A stretch of 64,000 bases of DNA. Source: Methanobrevibacter sp. UBA412. Its GTDB lineage: Archaea > Methanobacteriota > Methanobacteria > Methanobacteriales > Methanobacteriaceae. A model generated the notes under the pieces. The model was not told where the DNA came from, made no database searches, and saw nothing but the letters and a program-made list of their open reading frames with translations. The stretch spans positions 1 to 64,000 of the forward strand of contig DAGJ01000008.1 in NCBI GenBank assembly GCA_002495685.1, in the 5' to 3' direction. This document shows, one piece after another, positions 1-9,617 of this stretch (positions are counted from its first letter, which is position 1; each line of letters opens with the position of its first letter). A program made the translations under genes and the position numbers.

Positions 1-89
1 ATAAAGGGTTTCTACAAAACCAATATTATTAAAAAATAGTAATTAGAATCATAAATTCAAATGAGAAAAATCAGTTTAAAAAAAGTTTA

Positions 90-165
<76 letters not shown>

Positions 166-301
166 TCATTAACAAGATGTATTAACATCTGTTTTTTATA
201 CTATATATATGTATCTATTAAATTAATTCTAAAAAAAAAATTGCAGAAAAATAAATTTTATTGACTAATCAATAGATTAATCAATAATATAAATATTAAA
301 T

Positions 302-928
302 TTAACCTTCTCCTATAACATTACCATTACCATCAATGATAATACAATCTACAGTATTTCCATCTTTATCATGTACATAACAGTACCAATCATTATCTTT
401 CCATACTGCAGCAGAAACAGAACATCCTTCTTCTTCTACATGTTCATTAGCTATTTCTATTGCTTTAGTAGAATTTATATGGCTTGTAGTACCTGATCCA
501 GAATCTGATCCAGAACCAGAACCTGAACCTGAACTTCCACTTCCGGAATTAGTTCCTGATCCGGAGTTTCCATTAGTGGAAGTACTATGTCCACCATTGC
601 TTGATCCACTAGAACTTCCTCCGTTGCTAGATCCACTAGAACTTGTTCCTGAGCTTCCACCATTGGAACCAGATCCAGAATTTGCAACATTAGAACCAGA
701 ATTGGAACTAGGTTGGCCATTTGAAGAACTACCAGCACTATTTGAATCAGTAGCTTGGGTGGTATTGTTTCCTAATCCATTACCTGCACTGGCAAGGGAA
801 TCTGCTGAAGGTGTAAATCCTGCAAGATCTGAAAATGCATTATCAGGGTTTGTTAATCCGTATGCTGTAACTCCTGCAGCAATACATAAGACAACAATTA
901 CGGATATAATTATATTTGCATGATCCAT
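302..928 (-). CDS. Exported Ser/Gly-rich protein with C-terminal PepSY-like domain
   Basis: This is an uncharacterised, probably surface-exposed protein of 208 residues. The N-terminus has one hydrophobic segment (about residues 5-25) that serves as a signal or anchor. A low-complexity stretch rich in Ser, Gly and Asn follows (about 50-150). The last 55 residues begin with a STKAIEIANEH-type helix and resemble a PepSY domain, a small fold found in extracellular proteins and peptidase inhibitors. The start is taken at the ATG at 928, five bases after an AGGTGA Shine-Dalgarno; the in-frame GTG at 937 lies inside that ribosome binding site. It stands alone between tRNA-Arg and the divergent frh operon. 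The export and linker reading is solid; the PepSY assignment is moderate. Confidence 0.75.
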   Translation of the reverse strand: MDHANIIISVIVVLCIAAGVTAYGLTNPDNAFSDLAGFTPSADSLASAGNGLGNNTTQATDSNSAGSSSNGQPSSNSGSNVANSGSGSNGGSSGTSSSGSSNGGSSSGSSNGGHSTSTNGNSGSGTNSGSGSSGSGSGSGSDSGSGTTSHINSTKAIEIANEHVEEEGCSVSAAVWKDNDWYCYVHDKDGNTVDCIIIDGNGNVIGEG

Positions 929-1495
929 TCGATTCACCTCGGTTTACTATTATAAATAACTTAATCTTTTTAGATTTAAGACTTTTTTTAATTAATAAAA
1001 TTTTTTTTAAAAAATGTAACCTTTAAAAGAATTTTTTAAAGGATTTTTTATTACATTAAATTTAAAAAATGATAAAATTTAGTGGCTAAAAATTTTATTA
1101 ATATATTATTATAAGTATCTTTACTATTATAAAGATGTTGGTTAATTAAATAAATATATAACAATTGAATATTATTAATTTTTTAATTTTTATTACTTAG
1201 TTTTTTATTTTTCATTTCAAACATTAATTATATGAATTCTATTCCAATAAACAAAAGATCAAATTTATTAAAAATTTTTTTTAAAAATTATTAACCTTTA
1301 ATTTTAGTTTTAATTTATAAATTTCTAATATTTTTCTTATTAATTTTATTCTAAGTTTCTTATAATTGGAATTTAATCAAATAATTTTGATTATCATATA
1401 TAAACCTTTCTTTTTAGTTCAAAGCATAAGTTTATTAATACTATTTATTTTAAAATAATAATTGTTAGTTTCTAAAATTTTTTAAAAAATAAGAG
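929..1495. other. Intergenic region upstream of frh, with a small hairpin
   Basis: No gene is visible in these 567 bases. A 9-bp inverted repeat (CCTTTAAAA at 1020-1028 and TTTTAAAGG at 1034-1042), followed by a T-rich run, could act as a hairpin or terminator, although no plus-strand transcript obviously ends there. The right end carries the frh promoter. The rest is plain AT-rich spacer. Confidence 0.5.
1396..1404 (+). promoter_or_regulatory. Putative TATA box of the frh operon
   Basis: ATATATAAA lies about 100 bases before the frhA start. This is a good archaeal TATA element, and transcription would begin about 25 bases downstream, leaving a leader of roughly 75-80 bases. The assignment rests only on sequence resemblance and position. 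Confidence 0.45.
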
Positions 1496-1504
1496 GTGAC
1501 ACAT

Positions 1505-2722
1505 TTGAGCGAAAAAATAGTTATATCTCCTACATCACGTCAGGAAGGACATGCCGAACTTGTCATGGAAGTCGATGATGAAGGGATAGTTACCAAAGGT
1601 AGATACTTAAGTATCACTCCTGTTAGAGGCTTAGAAAAGATGGTTGCTGGAAAACCACCAGAATCTGCGATAGTATTATGTCAAAGAATCTGTGGTGTTT
1701 GTCCAATTCCTCATACTCTAGCTTCAGCAGAAGCAATGGATGATTCATTAGATATACAAATTCCAAAGGCTGCAGCACAATTAAGAGAATTAACAATTTC
1801 TTCTTCTAATATAAACAGTCATGCAATACACCATTTCTTAGTTGCACCGGATATAGTTCCTGAAAATCTTTTTAAAGATGCAGTAAATTCTGTAGGTACA
1901 ATCCGTAAAAATGTACAATATGTAGTAGATATGGTAGCTGGTGAAGGAATTCACCCTTCCGATGTAAGAGTCGGTGGTATGGCAAGAAATATTACAGAAT
2001 TAGCACGTAAAAAATTATATGCTAGATTAAAAGCATTAGTCCCTGTTGTGGATGATCATGTTGATTTAATCGTAGGATTAGTTGAAGATGCTGATTTCCC
2101 AGAAGGTTTAGGTGCAATTGACCAACCTATATTTGCAAGTAGTAATGGTTACGGAGACAGAGACTTCTTTGATCTTGAAAGATACAGAGAACTTACTCCA
2201 GAAGCATGGTATGATGACCCTGAATTAGGTAAAAAAGCATGTACATCCGTACCTTTATACGATGGTGTAAATGTAGAAACAGGTCCAAGAGCAAGAGCTG
2301 CTAAATTTGGCGGATATACCGGTAAAGGTGTCAAAGCTCAACATATAACCAGAGCTTACGAAATGAAAAACTATTTATCTAAAGCACTTAATCTTTTAGA
2401 TGAATTAGATACTTCTGCAAACACCATGGCTGATTTTGACCCTAGAGGAACAGGAAAACTAGGTGTAGGTGTAATTGAAGCACCTAGAGGTACTGATATC
2501 CATATGGGTGTAGTTAAAGATGGCAGAATCCAATATTATAATGCTTTAGTTCCAACAACTTGGAATATTCCAACAATGGGGCCAGCAACTGAAGGATTCC
2601 ACTATCAATACGGAGCTCATGTTATTAGAGCATACGATCCTTGTTTATCATGTGCTACCCACGTAATGGTAGTTGATGATGAAGATAAGAGCGTTATCAA
2701 AAATGACATGGTGAAAATTTAA
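1505..2722 (+). CDS. frhA: F420-reducing [NiFe] hydrogenase, large subunit
   Basis: This is the catalytic subunit of the FrhABG complex, which oxidises H2 and passes electrons through iron-sulfur clusters to F420. The four Ni-binding cysteines are present in the N-terminal RICGVC motif (Cys63/66 from this start) and the C-terminal DPCLSC motif near residues 378-383. The 19 or so residues after the DPCLSCATH histidine are the tail expected to be removed by the maturation protease FrhD, the next gene. The start is placed at TTG 1505, preceded by a GAGGTGA ribosome binding site; the GTG at 1496 lies inside that site. It heads the canonical frhA-D-G-B operon. Confidence 0.97.
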   Translation: MSEKIVISPTSRQEGHAELVMEVDDEGIVTKGRYLSITPVRGLEKMVAGKPPESAIVLCQRICGVCPIPHTLASAEAMDDSLDIQIPKAAAQLRELTISSSNINSHAIHHFLVAPDIVPENLFKDAVNSVGTIRKNVQYVVDMVAGEGIHPSDVRVGGMARNITELARKKLYARLKALVPVVDDHVDLIVGLVEDADFPEGLGAIDQPIFASSNGYGDRDFFDLERYRELTPEAWYDDPELGKKACTSVPLYDGVNVETGPRARAAKFGGYTGKGVKAQHITRAYEMKNYLSKALNLLDELDTSANTMADFDPRGTGKLGVGVIEAPRGTDIHMGVVKDGRIQYYNALVPTTWNIPTMGPATEGFHYQYGAHVIRAYDPCLSCATHVMVVDDEDKSVIKNDMVKI

Positions 2723-2742
2723 ACAACTAATTGAGGGAAATT

Positions 2743-3207
2743 ATGCCTTATGAAGCAGAAAATCTGGTAGTTGGTTGCGGAAACGTATTATTTAAAGATG
2801 ATGGTTTCGGACCTTATGTTATAAAAGCCTTAGAAGAACGTTTTAAGGATAAAGATATGCCAGAAGAAACTATGTTTATTGATGCTGGAACTAGTGCAAC
2901 ACATTATATATTTTCATTACCTGATGAAAGATGGAAGAAAATTATAGTAATTGATGTTGTAGAGTTTGGGGCTGAACCAGGAACACTTAAATATTTTAGT
3001 CCTTTTGATATGCCTAAAGGAAAATATGAAAGTGCTCACAGTTGGCCAGTAGAAGAACCCCTTCAAGACTTAGCCGAAAAAATGGATGTTATAATTGTGG
3101 GCTGTCAACCAGGTGAAATTACTGCACCTGATGTTGTGATGGGCTTATCTGACCCTGTTGAAAAGGCTATTCCTGAAGCAGTTGAGATGATTTTAAAGAA
3201 ATTATAA
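2743..3207 (+). CDS. frhD: Hydrogenase maturation endopeptidase for FrhA
   Basis: A peptidase family M52 (HycI/HyaD-like) protease that clips the C-terminal tail of FrhA once nickel is inserted. It is 154 residues, the normal size. Visible family features are the N-terminal [14 protein letters not shown] segment, an acidic IDVVEFG segment in the middle and a SAHSWP histidine, which match the Ni-sensing Glu/Asp/His of this family. The start is the ATG at 2743 after GAGGGA; an upstream TTG at 2731 sits on the ribosome binding site. It lies 20 bases after frhA and 19 before frhG, in one operon. Confidence 0.93.
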   Translation: MPYEAENLVVGCGNVLFKDDGFGPYVIKALEERFKDKDMPEETMFIDAGTSATHYIFSLPDERWKKIIVIDVVEFGAEPGTLKYFSPFDMPKGKYESAHSWPVEEPLQDLAEKMDVIIVGCQPGEITAPDVVMGLSDPVEKAIPEAVEMILKKL

Positions 3208-3226
3208 GAGGTATGAGGGTTTAGCA

Positions 3227-4159
3227 ATGTCTTTTATAGAAAGAATTAAAAGGTTTTTAGGCATTGGCTCTAAACCGGATGAATCTAAAGATGAAGAAGC
3301 TAAAAAAGAAGCTATTAAAGAAGAATCTAAAGAAGAAGCTAAAAAAGAAGCTGTAGTAACAGCTAAAAAAGAGGCTATAAAATCTGAGGAAGCTTCTAAT
3401 AAAGCTAAATCATCTGAGCCAAAGAAAGAGAAATCTTCAAAACAGGAGGATGGAAAAGTGGCTGATAAACCAAAAATAGGATATATTCACTTAAGTGGGT
3501 GTACTGGAGATGGAATGTCATTAACTGAAAATTATGATATTCTTGCAGACTTACTCACTGACATGGTGGACATCGTTTACGGACAAACTTTAGTTGATGT
3601 ATGGGATATGCCAGAAATGGATTTAGCATTAGTTGAAGGTTCAGTCTGTTTACAAGATGAACACAGTTTAAAAGAAATTAAAGAAATAAGAGAAAAAGCA
3701 AACTTAGTATGTGCTTTTGGATCTTGTGCATTAACCGGATGTTTCACACGATACTCTCGTGGTGGACAACAAGGTAATCCAAAACATGAATCATTTGTAC
3801 CAGTTGGAGATGTAGTAAAAGTAGATGTTGCATTACCAGGATGTCCTGCATCACCAGAAATTATAGCTAAAACTGTAGTAGCTTTAATTAATGGAGATAT
3901 GGATTATTTACAACCTATGTTAGACATGGCAGCATGTAACCTTGCATGTGGTTGTGATTTACAAACTAATGTTGTAAATAAAGCTTTATGTACTGGTTGT
4001 GGAACTTGTGTAATGGCTTGTCCTACAAGAGCTCTCACAATGGTTGAAGGAAGACCAGCTCATGATAAAGATAGATGTGTAAAATGTGGTTCATGTTATA
4101 CACACTGTCCAAGATCTTGGTTCCCTGAAGAGCAAATTAAAAAGGATTTAGGACTATAG
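3227..4159 (+). CDS. frhG: F420-reducing hydrogenase, gamma (small) subunit
   Basis: The electron-transfer subunit of Frh, carrying [4Fe-4S] clusters between FrhA and FrhB. From about residue 80 it has the hydrogenase small-subunit fold ([29 protein letters not shown]). Two C-terminal ferredoxin motifs follow: [12 protein letters not shown] and [12 protein letters not shown]. The first 75 or so residues form a highly charged Lys/Glu/Ala-rich extension that precedes the small-subunit core and is probably disordered or helical. An internal GTG in the context gga aaa gtg gct gat aaa, at the end of that extension, could be a second start but lacks a good ribosome binding site. It is co-transcribed with frhD and frhB. 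Confidence 0.95.
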   Translation: MSFIERIKRFLGIGSKPDESKDEEAKKEAIKEESKEEAKKEAVVTAKKEAIKSEEASNKAKSSEPKKEKSSKQEDGKVADKPKIGYIHLSGCTGDGMSLTENYDILADLLTDMVDIVYGQTLVDVWDMPEMDLALVEGSVCLQDEHSLKEIKEIREKANLVCAFGSCALTGCFTRYSRGGQQGNPKHESFVPVGDVVKVDVALPGCPASPEIIAKTVVALINGDMDYLQPMLDMAACNLACGCDLQTNVVNKALCTGCGTCVMACPTRALTMVEGRPAHDKDRCVKCGSCYTHCPRSWFPEEQIKKDLGL

Positions 4160-4171
4160 GAGGATTTAAAT

Positions 4172-5017
4172 ATGGTATTAGGTACTTACAAAGATATAGT
4201 CACTGCTAGAGCTACAGATAAACAAATCCAAAATGTCTCACAAGATGGTGGAATAGTTACAGCATTATTTACCTATGCATTAAATGAAGGTATTATTGAA
4301 GGTGCAGTTGTTGCAGGTAATACAGATACTCCATGGCAACCTGAACCAACAATAGCTATGAGTGCAGATGAAATTATTGCTGCTGCTGGAACTAAATACA
4401 CATTTTCTCCAAATAATGCTGTTTTAAAAGAAGCAGTAAGACAATGTGGTATTGAAAAATTAGGAACAGTTGCTACACCATGTGAAATAATGGGTCTTAG
4501 AAAAATGCAATCTTACCCATTTTCCACAAGATTCTTAGCAGATAAAATTAAACTTTTAATAGGTATTTTCTGTATGGAAAACTTTTCCTATGCATCTCTT
4601 CAAACTTTCGTTGAATCCAAATTAAATGGATCCATGGAATTAACAGATAAGATGGATATTGGTAAAGGTAAACTATGGATTGAAGATCCAAAAGGTAATA
4701 CTGGATTAAAATTAAAAGAAACACACGGATATGAACAAGCTGGATGTAACATCTGTAAAGATTATGTTGCAGAATTAGCTGATGTATCTACTGGTTCTGT
4801 AGGATCTCCTGATGGATGGTCTACAGTATTAACTAGAACTGATGCAGGTAAAACTATATTTGATGCTGCTGTCGAAGCTGGAGTTATTGAAACTAAAGCT
4901 GTTGATGAAGGTAAATTTGGTAAACAAATGCTTGAAAAATTAGCAGGTCAAAAGAAAGATAAAGCTGCAAAAGAATCAAAAAGTAGAATGGAATTAGGAT
5001 TACCTGTACCTTGGTAA
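4172..5017 (+). CDS. frhB: F420-reducing hydrogenase, beta subunit (F420- and FAD-binding)
   Basis: This subunit binds FAD, one [4Fe-4S] cluster and F420, and transfers hydride to F420. It is 281 residues, the standard FrhB length. Family features include the N-terminal [18 protein letters not shown] segment, the TKYTFSPN segment, [13 protein letters not shown], and the [33 protein letters not shown] C-terminal core (residues about 190-220). A GGAGG site precedes the ATG, 12 bases after frhG. It is the last gene of the operon, followed by a hairpin terminator. Confidence 0.96.
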   Translation: MVLGTYKDIVTARATDKQIQNVSQDGGIVTALFTYALNEGIIEGAVVAGNTDTPWQPEPTIAMSADEIIAAAGTKYTFSPNNAVLKEAVRQCGIEKLGTVATPCEIMGLRKMQSYPFSTRFLADKIKLLIGIFCMENFSYASLQTFVESKLNGSMELTDKMDIGKGKLWIEDPKGNTGLKLKETHGYEQAGCNICKDYVAELADVSTGSVGSPDGWSTVLTRTDAGKTIFDAAVEAGVIETKAVDEGKFGKQMLEKLAGQKKDKAAKESKSRMELGLPVPW

Positions 5018-5030
5018 TTTGACTTCTTAA

Positions 5031-5078
5031 AGGTAATTCATTTTTAATTAAATGAATTTACCTATTTTATTTTTTTTA
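5031..5078 (+). terminator. Hairpin plus T-tract after frhB
   Basis: AGGTAATTCATTT (5031-5043) pairs with AAATGAATTTACCT (5050-5063), giving 13 base pairs with one bulge. A run ending in eight T residues follows directly. It begins 13 bases after the frhB stop. It looks like an intrinsic terminator; archaeal polymerase mainly needs the T-tract. Confidence 0.7.
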
Positions 5079-5249
5079 TACTTATTTTAAAATCTTTTTT
5101 TATAATTTATATTTTTAGAAAATTTTAATATTCCTAATTTTTAGTTTCATAAAAAAATTATTGTAATCATAATTTTTTGGTGATAAAAAATTTGGTGGAT
5201 ATTTTTATAAAAATTAAAAATAGTAATTATTATTTAATTATCATTTTTT

Positions 5250-6182
5250 TTATAATGTAGTTACTTTACAACCATCTGGTTCTACTATAACAGTATGTTC
5301 TTTTTGAGAAACCCATGCACCTGATCTTTCTTTAAGTGCAGCATAAGGATAGATAGACATTGTTTGTGATAATTTTCTAAGTGATGCATGTGCTCTGTTT
5401 GGATTAAATTTTTCTGTTATCCATCTACCTGAAAATGGTAAGTCATGGTAATTATTTTCTATATAATCTATTACTTTTTGATCGTGTTTTATTCTATAAG
5501 GTTTATTTTTTAGGAATGAATAGATATAAGAATTTGGAGTATCATTTACTAAACCAATTCCATCTGTAGCAAAAGGTTCTATTGCGATAGCTTGTCCTTC
5601 TTTTAATTTGGTTGTGTCGTGGTTATTTATATTTGGTATTGATAATCCTGCATGTAAATTCCATTTTTCTAAGCTATGTCCAGTTAAATTACTTACAGGG
5701 TTTAATTTATATTCATGTATTGCATCTTCAATAGCTTGACCTATTTTACCTATTTCCACTCCTTCTCTAACTGTACTTATTGCTGCTTCTAATCCTGCGG
5801 CTGATGCTTCGATTATGTTTTGATTTTTATTTAATGTTTCTTCGTCAAATAAATCTTCTAAATTATCCCCAGGAACCATTATTGTTACAGCAGAATCTGC
5901 TACATATCCATTTATTTCGGTACCCATATCTAATTTAACTAAGTCTCCTGTAACCATTTTGTTTGTATCATTTATTGGGGATGTGTAATGTGCGGTGATT
6001 TCATTTATTGATACATTACATGGGAATGATATTCCTGCACCTGCTTTTAATGTTTCATTTTCTACATAGCTTACTAAGTCTAATATAGGTAAATCATTTT
6101 TAATGAGTTTTACAGCATTGTTTCTTATTTTTGATAATATTTTTCCTGCTTTTTCGTAGGATTCTATTTCATCAGATTCCAT
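5250..6182 (-). CDS. map: Methionine aminopeptidase, type II
   Basis: A cytosolic dinuclear metallopeptidase that removes the initiator Met from nascent proteins. It is 310 residues, typical of archaeal type II enzymes. Metal ligands and active-site segments are visible: the first Asp in VKLDMGTEI, the second in YVADSAV, His in LTGHSLEKW, Glu in IAIEPFAT, and Glu in KEHTVIVEPDG near the C-terminus. The helical insertion that distinguishes type II follows the GHS motif. A GGAG site precedes the ATG. It is a single gene convergent with frh. Confidence 0.93.
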   Translation of the reverse strand: MESDEIESYEKAGKILSKIRNNAVKLIKNDLPILDLVSYVENETLKAGAGISFPCNVSINEITAHYTSPINDTNKMVTGDLVKLDMGTEINGYVADSAVTIMVPGDNLEDLFDEETLNKNQNIIEASAAGLEAAISTVREGVEIGKIGQAIEDAIHEYKLNPVSNLTGHSLEKWNLHAGLSIPNINNHDTTKLKEGQAIAIEPFATDGIGLVNDTPNSYIYSFLKNKPYRIKHDQKVIDYIENNYHDLPFSGRWITEKFNPNRAHASLRKLSQTMSIYPYAALKERSGAWVSQKEHTVIVEPDGCKVTTL

Positions 6183-6347
6183 TTTTTCTCCTTCATATTT
6201 TTTATTAATTTTTTTTTATTAGTATATCTACTTTTTTTGGTTTTACCTTTTTCAAAATTTTTATATACTATTTATTTTATATTTATAATTAGTATTTATT
6301 AATTAATAATTATTTTACTTAATTAATAATTTGGAGGAAAAAATTTT

Positions 6348-6755
6348 ATGATGGCTTCAAATTTTGCAATTCCTAATCAACTATTTATTTTGATTTTAGC
6401 GGTTATTTTAGTAATTGTTATTGTGTTAGTTGTTGTTCAGTGGAGAAAAGTTGCTGAATCTAAAAATACAATTAATTTAATGGAAAAAGAGATTGAACTT
6501 AAAAAAATTGCTATGGTTGAAAAAGATTTGGAAAACAAACGATTAATGGAAAATCCTGTTCAGTTACCTAAAGATCAACAAGAACATCTTACTCAAATAA
6601 GAACTTCTACTGATGATGTTCGAGGTAATGTTGGTTATTTACATAGTGAAATCAATGAAAGATTAGCTAGATTAGAGGCTCAAACTGAGCAAAAGAAATT
6701 AGAAGGAATGCTTAAAGATATTGAACAAAAAGAAAAGAAGCTTTATAAAAAGTAA
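6348..6755 (+). CDS. Small membrane-anchored coiled-coil protein
   Basis: Function unrecognised. The 135 residues consist of one N-terminal transmembrane helix (about 11-32, all Ile/Leu/Val) followed by a charged, heptad-like region (about 33-130) rich in Glu, Lys and Leu that should form a coiled coil facing the cytoplasm. A strong GGAGGAAAAAATTTT site precedes the ATG pair at 6348/6351. It lies 17 bases before a second gene with the same architecture, so the two are probably co-transcribed and may form a membrane-tethered assembly. Confidence 0.75.
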   Translation: MMASNFAIPNQLFILILAVILVIVIVLVVVQWRKVAESKNTINLMEKEIELKKIAMVEKDLENKRLMENPVQLPKDQQEHLTQIRTSTDDVRGNVGYLHSEINERLARLEAQTEQKKLEGMLKDIEQKEKKLYKK

Positions 6756-6772
6756 AACTTTATTAGGAGAGT

Positions 6773-7264
6773 ATGTGGATGGATATTGTGGAAATTGTAG
6801 CTATTATTATTCTTATTCTTGCTATTGTAATTTTGCTTTATTATATTATTAGTGCTAAATCTAATGTTTTAGATAAAGTTAAGGATTATGTTCCTGCTTC
6901 TATGGATACTGGTGAACCTGAAACTATGCCTTCAGGTGCTTATGGAAATGAAGAGGATAAGGTTTCTATGGGAGATAAGATTAAATATACTTTTAAAGAT
7001 GTTCCTAGTTCTTTAAATAATTCTACTGATCTTTTTTCTAAAAAGTTAGATTCTTTTTTAGATGAAAAAAGTGAGGAGTTAATTGAAGATTGGTCTTTAG
7101 TTACTAAAGATGATTTAAGTGATCTTGAAGAAAGATGTGATACTGCTTGTGAAAGTATTGATGATTTAGAAAAAAGATTCAATGATTATCAAACCAACAC
7201 TGATGATAATATTGCTGATTTAGATACTAGATTAAAGGCTTTAGAAGATTTAGATAAAGAATAA
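6773..7264 (+). CDS. Small membrane-anchored protein with C-terminal coiled coil
   Basis: Function unrecognised. Of its 163 residues, about 4-27 form one transmembrane helix. An acidic linker follows, and the last 45 residues (SDLEERCDTACESIDDLEKR onward) form a regular coiled-coil repeat. It is preceded by AGGAGAG and follows the similar protein at 6348-6755. The shared layout suggests partners or an old duplication, although I see no clear sequence identity outside the membrane and coiled-coil regions. Confidence 0.75.
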   Translation: MWMDIVEIVAIIILILAIVILLYYIISAKSNVLDKVKDYVPASMDTGEPETMPSGAYGNEEDKVSMGDKIKYTFKDVPSSLNNSTDLFSKKLDSFLDEKSEELIEDWSLVTKDDLSDLEERCDTACESIDDLEKRFNDYQTNTDDNIADLDTRLKALEDLDKE

Positions 7265-7303
7265 TTTTTTTTATCTTTTTTTTTTAATTTATTATGCAAA
7301 ACC

Positions 7304-7311
7304 TTTATATA
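7304..7311 (+). promoter_or_regulatory. TATA box upstream of initiator tRNA-Met
   Basis: The context AAAACCTTTATATA (box TTTATATA) is identical to the element upstream of the tRNA cluster at 20940. It also matches the minus-strand element in the grpE promoter region, so it looks like a strong promoter type in this genome. The tRNA begins 75 bases downstream, implying a trimmed leader. A second AT-rich TATA-like run at about 7327-7336 is an alternative. Confidence 0.5.
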
Positions 7312-7385
7312 GTATGTTAACATAATTATATATATCCAATTCTTATGGATTATAATATTTTTTTATAAGAATTTTTAATTTGTAT

Positions 7386-7460
<75 letters not shown>

Positions 7461-7555
7461 CTTTTTTTATAAACAATTTTTTTTATACAATACTATTTTT
7501 TAATTAGATTATTTTTCGAAAAGTTTTTTATATTAAAATCTGTTTATATTATATT

Positions 7556-7863
7556 ATATGGTGCAAGCTGAAGACAGCTGCTGGTTTATATTTTTTTATA
7601 AACTAAGGAAACTCCGCCCATCATTACAGAACTACAATGTTGAAAAACATATGCTGAGAAGTATGACTCTGGAGCAGAAACGAAACGTCTTTTAATGAAT
7701 GACTATGATGTTTAACTGATTGACATTAAAAGGAACGGTGAAACGGCCAATCTGTAGGATGCAAGGGCAAAAAATGCTGATGACAACTGTATGAGGCAAG
7801 GTAGTCCGCTAAGATGAATGCTGATAAAACAGAAGGTGGGTTATTCTCGGCAGGCACCATATT
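7556..7863 (+). ncRNA. rnpB: RNase P RNA (archaeal type A)
   Basis: The ribozyme that matures tRNA 5' ends. The terminal helix P1 forms between ATATGGTGC and GCACCATAT at the two ends. Conserved regions are recognisable: the GAAACTCCGCCC stretch near 7609, the GGAACGGTGAAACGGCC segment near 7731, and the ACAGAAGGTGGGTTA segment near 7830. A T-rich TATA-like element (about 7525-7535) lies roughly 25 bases before the 5' end. The ends are set from the P1 helix and may be off by a few bases. Confidence 0.93.
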
Positions 7864-8227
7864 ATTTTTATTCTATTTTTATTTAATTCTTTGTAATGAA
7901 TTATTTATTTTTAATGATAATTTATGATCAGTTTTTTAAAATTATTTTAATGTTTGTTATATCTAATAAAGGATATTTTATTTTATTACTTAGTATAATT
8001 TAAACAATTTAATTTTACTTTAAATTAATTAAACTAGCTATATGAATGGAATTTTGAGTTTATATTAATCACCATATATATTTAATGTTTAATTTACTAA
8101 TTTTTAAATTTTTTAGGGGATTTTTATTGAAATTTAAAAAATATTCTTTTTAAAATTTAATTATTAATAAAAATTATTTAAAAAGTATTATTCATGTTTT
8201 AAAAAAATAAGAAAGTTGTAAAAAATG
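7864..8227. other. Intergenic region between rnpB and the dnaJ 3' end
   Basis: 364 bases without a gene. Its left edge is T-rich (7864-7890) and probably terminates rnpB. The remainder is AT-rich spacer between two converging transcripts, with no feature I can support. Confidence 0.5.
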
Positions 8228-9388
8228 TTATTTATTAATAGCATCTTTTACTTTATCAAAAATTCCTTTTTTATAAGTTTTGATTTCTTCTCCACTTATA
8301 TCAGCGAATTCTTTAAGTAAGTCTTTTTGAGCTTCATTAAGTTTTTGAGGAACAACAACTATTGCTGTAACATAAAGGTTTCCTTTCATATCACGGTTCA
8401 TTATTGGCATACCTTGTTCGTGGACTCTGAATACAGTTCCACTTTGTGTTCCTTCAGGTATTTTTAAATCTATTGCTCCTTTAATTGTTGGAACTTCTAC
8501 TGTTGCACCTAAACTTGCTTCAACAAAACTTATTTCTTTTTCGTAGTAAAGATTAGATCCATCTCTTTCAAATTTTTTGTTTGGTTTTACTCGGATTTGA
8601 ACATATAAATCTCCAGATCCTCCACCAACTTCCCCTGCATTACCTTCACCAGATACTCTTAATCTGTTTCCAGTTTCAACTCCTGCAGGTACTTTGATAT
8701 TAATGGTTTTACTTTCTTTAACAGTTCCTTTTCCATGACATTTGTGGCAAGGTTCTTCTATTATTTTACCAGTTCCATTACAATCTCTACATGGTCTTAT
8801 ATTTACCATTTGTCCTAAGATTGTTCTGTTGACTTGTTTTACTTGTCCAGTTCCGCCACAAGTTTGACAAGTTTTTGTATTAGTGCCTGGTTCAGCTTTT
8901 TCTCCTTTACAACTTGGACAGGTAACATCATGTCTTATTGTTATATCTTTACTTAAACCACTTGCAGCTTCTTCTAGACTAATAGTTATATCAGTATAAA
9001 TATCAGATCCTCTTTGAGGGCCTTGTCTATTTGATCTTGGTCTTCCTCCACCGAAACCGAACATGTCGAAGATATCTTCTACGTTAAATCCGCCTGATCC
9101 TCCGAAACCTTGGAATATATCATCAAAGTTTGCATTTCTGAATATATCTTCTTGTGAAAATCCATCCATTCCTGCATGACCGAACTTATCATATCTTTGT
9201 CGTTTATCTTCGTCTGATAAAACAGCATAAGCTTCACTTATCTCTTTGAATTTTTCTGTTGCATCTGGATCGTCACTGACATCTGGATGGTATTTCATTG
9301 CTAATTTTCGATAAGCTTTTTTAATTTCTTTGTCGGTAGAACCTTTGTCTACTCCAAGAATTTCATAGTAATCTCGCTTTTCTGCCAT
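8228..9388 (-). CDS. dnaJ: Chaperone DnaJ (Hsp40)
   Basis: The co-chaperone that delivers substrates to DnaK and stimulates its ATPase. It is 386 residues with full type I architecture: J domain (1-70, HPD motif in KYHPDVSD), Gly/Phe-rich linker (75-115), four CxxCxGxG-type zinc repeats (about 150-215; [32 protein letters not shown]), then the C-terminal substrate-binding domains. The first repeat is slightly degenerate (CKGEKA). AGGTGA precedes the ATG. It lies 229 bases downstream of dnaK on the same strand, far enough to have its own promoter. Confidence 0.97.
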   Translation of the reverse strand: MAEKRDYYEILGVDKGSTDKEIKKAYRKLAMKYHPDVSDDPDATEKFKEISEAYAVLSDEDKRQRYDKFGHAGMDGFSQEDIFRNANFDDIFQGFGGSGGFNVEDIFDMFGFGGGRPRSNRQGPQRGSDIYTDITISLEEAASGLSKDITIRHDVTCPSCKGEKAEPGTNTKTCQTCGGTGQVKQVNRTILGQMVNIRPCRDCNGTGKIIEEPCHKCHGKGTVKESKTINIKVPAGVETGNRLRVSGEGNAGEVGGGSGDLYVQIRVKPNKKFERDGSNLYYEKEISFVEASLGATVEVPTIKGAIDLKIPEGTQSGTVFRVHEQGMPIMNRDMKGNLYVTAIVVVPQKLNEAQKDLLKEFADISGEEIKTYKKGIFDKVKDAINK

Positions 9389-9617
9389 TTGTTCACCTTT
9401 TTCATGTATAAATACTGAACTATGATCTTAATTTTTAAAAAATGGAATAATAGTTCAAAATTAGAATTAATATTTTATTAAAATAAATTTTTGTTATTAT
9501 AATATTATTGTTTATTATATAAATATTTAAAATTATTTTTTTGTGGTGGTTTATTTTTTCTAATTTTGTTTAAAAAAAAATAATTTAAGTTAAAAATTAA
9601 TTTAACTTAATTTTTTT

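Noticed and set aside
475..923. ORFs on both strands overlapping the Ser/Gly-rich gene (475-738 and 576-923)
   Set aside because: They are frame shadows of a low-complexity repeat region and lack ribosome binding sites.
5160..5250. Possible C/D guide or small RNA from GGTGATAAAA motif after frhB
   Set aside because: No matching D or D' box at the right spacing.
6348..7264. The two coiled-coil genes as one frameshifted gene
   Set aside because: Each has its own start, ribosome binding site and N-terminal membrane helix, so they are two genes.
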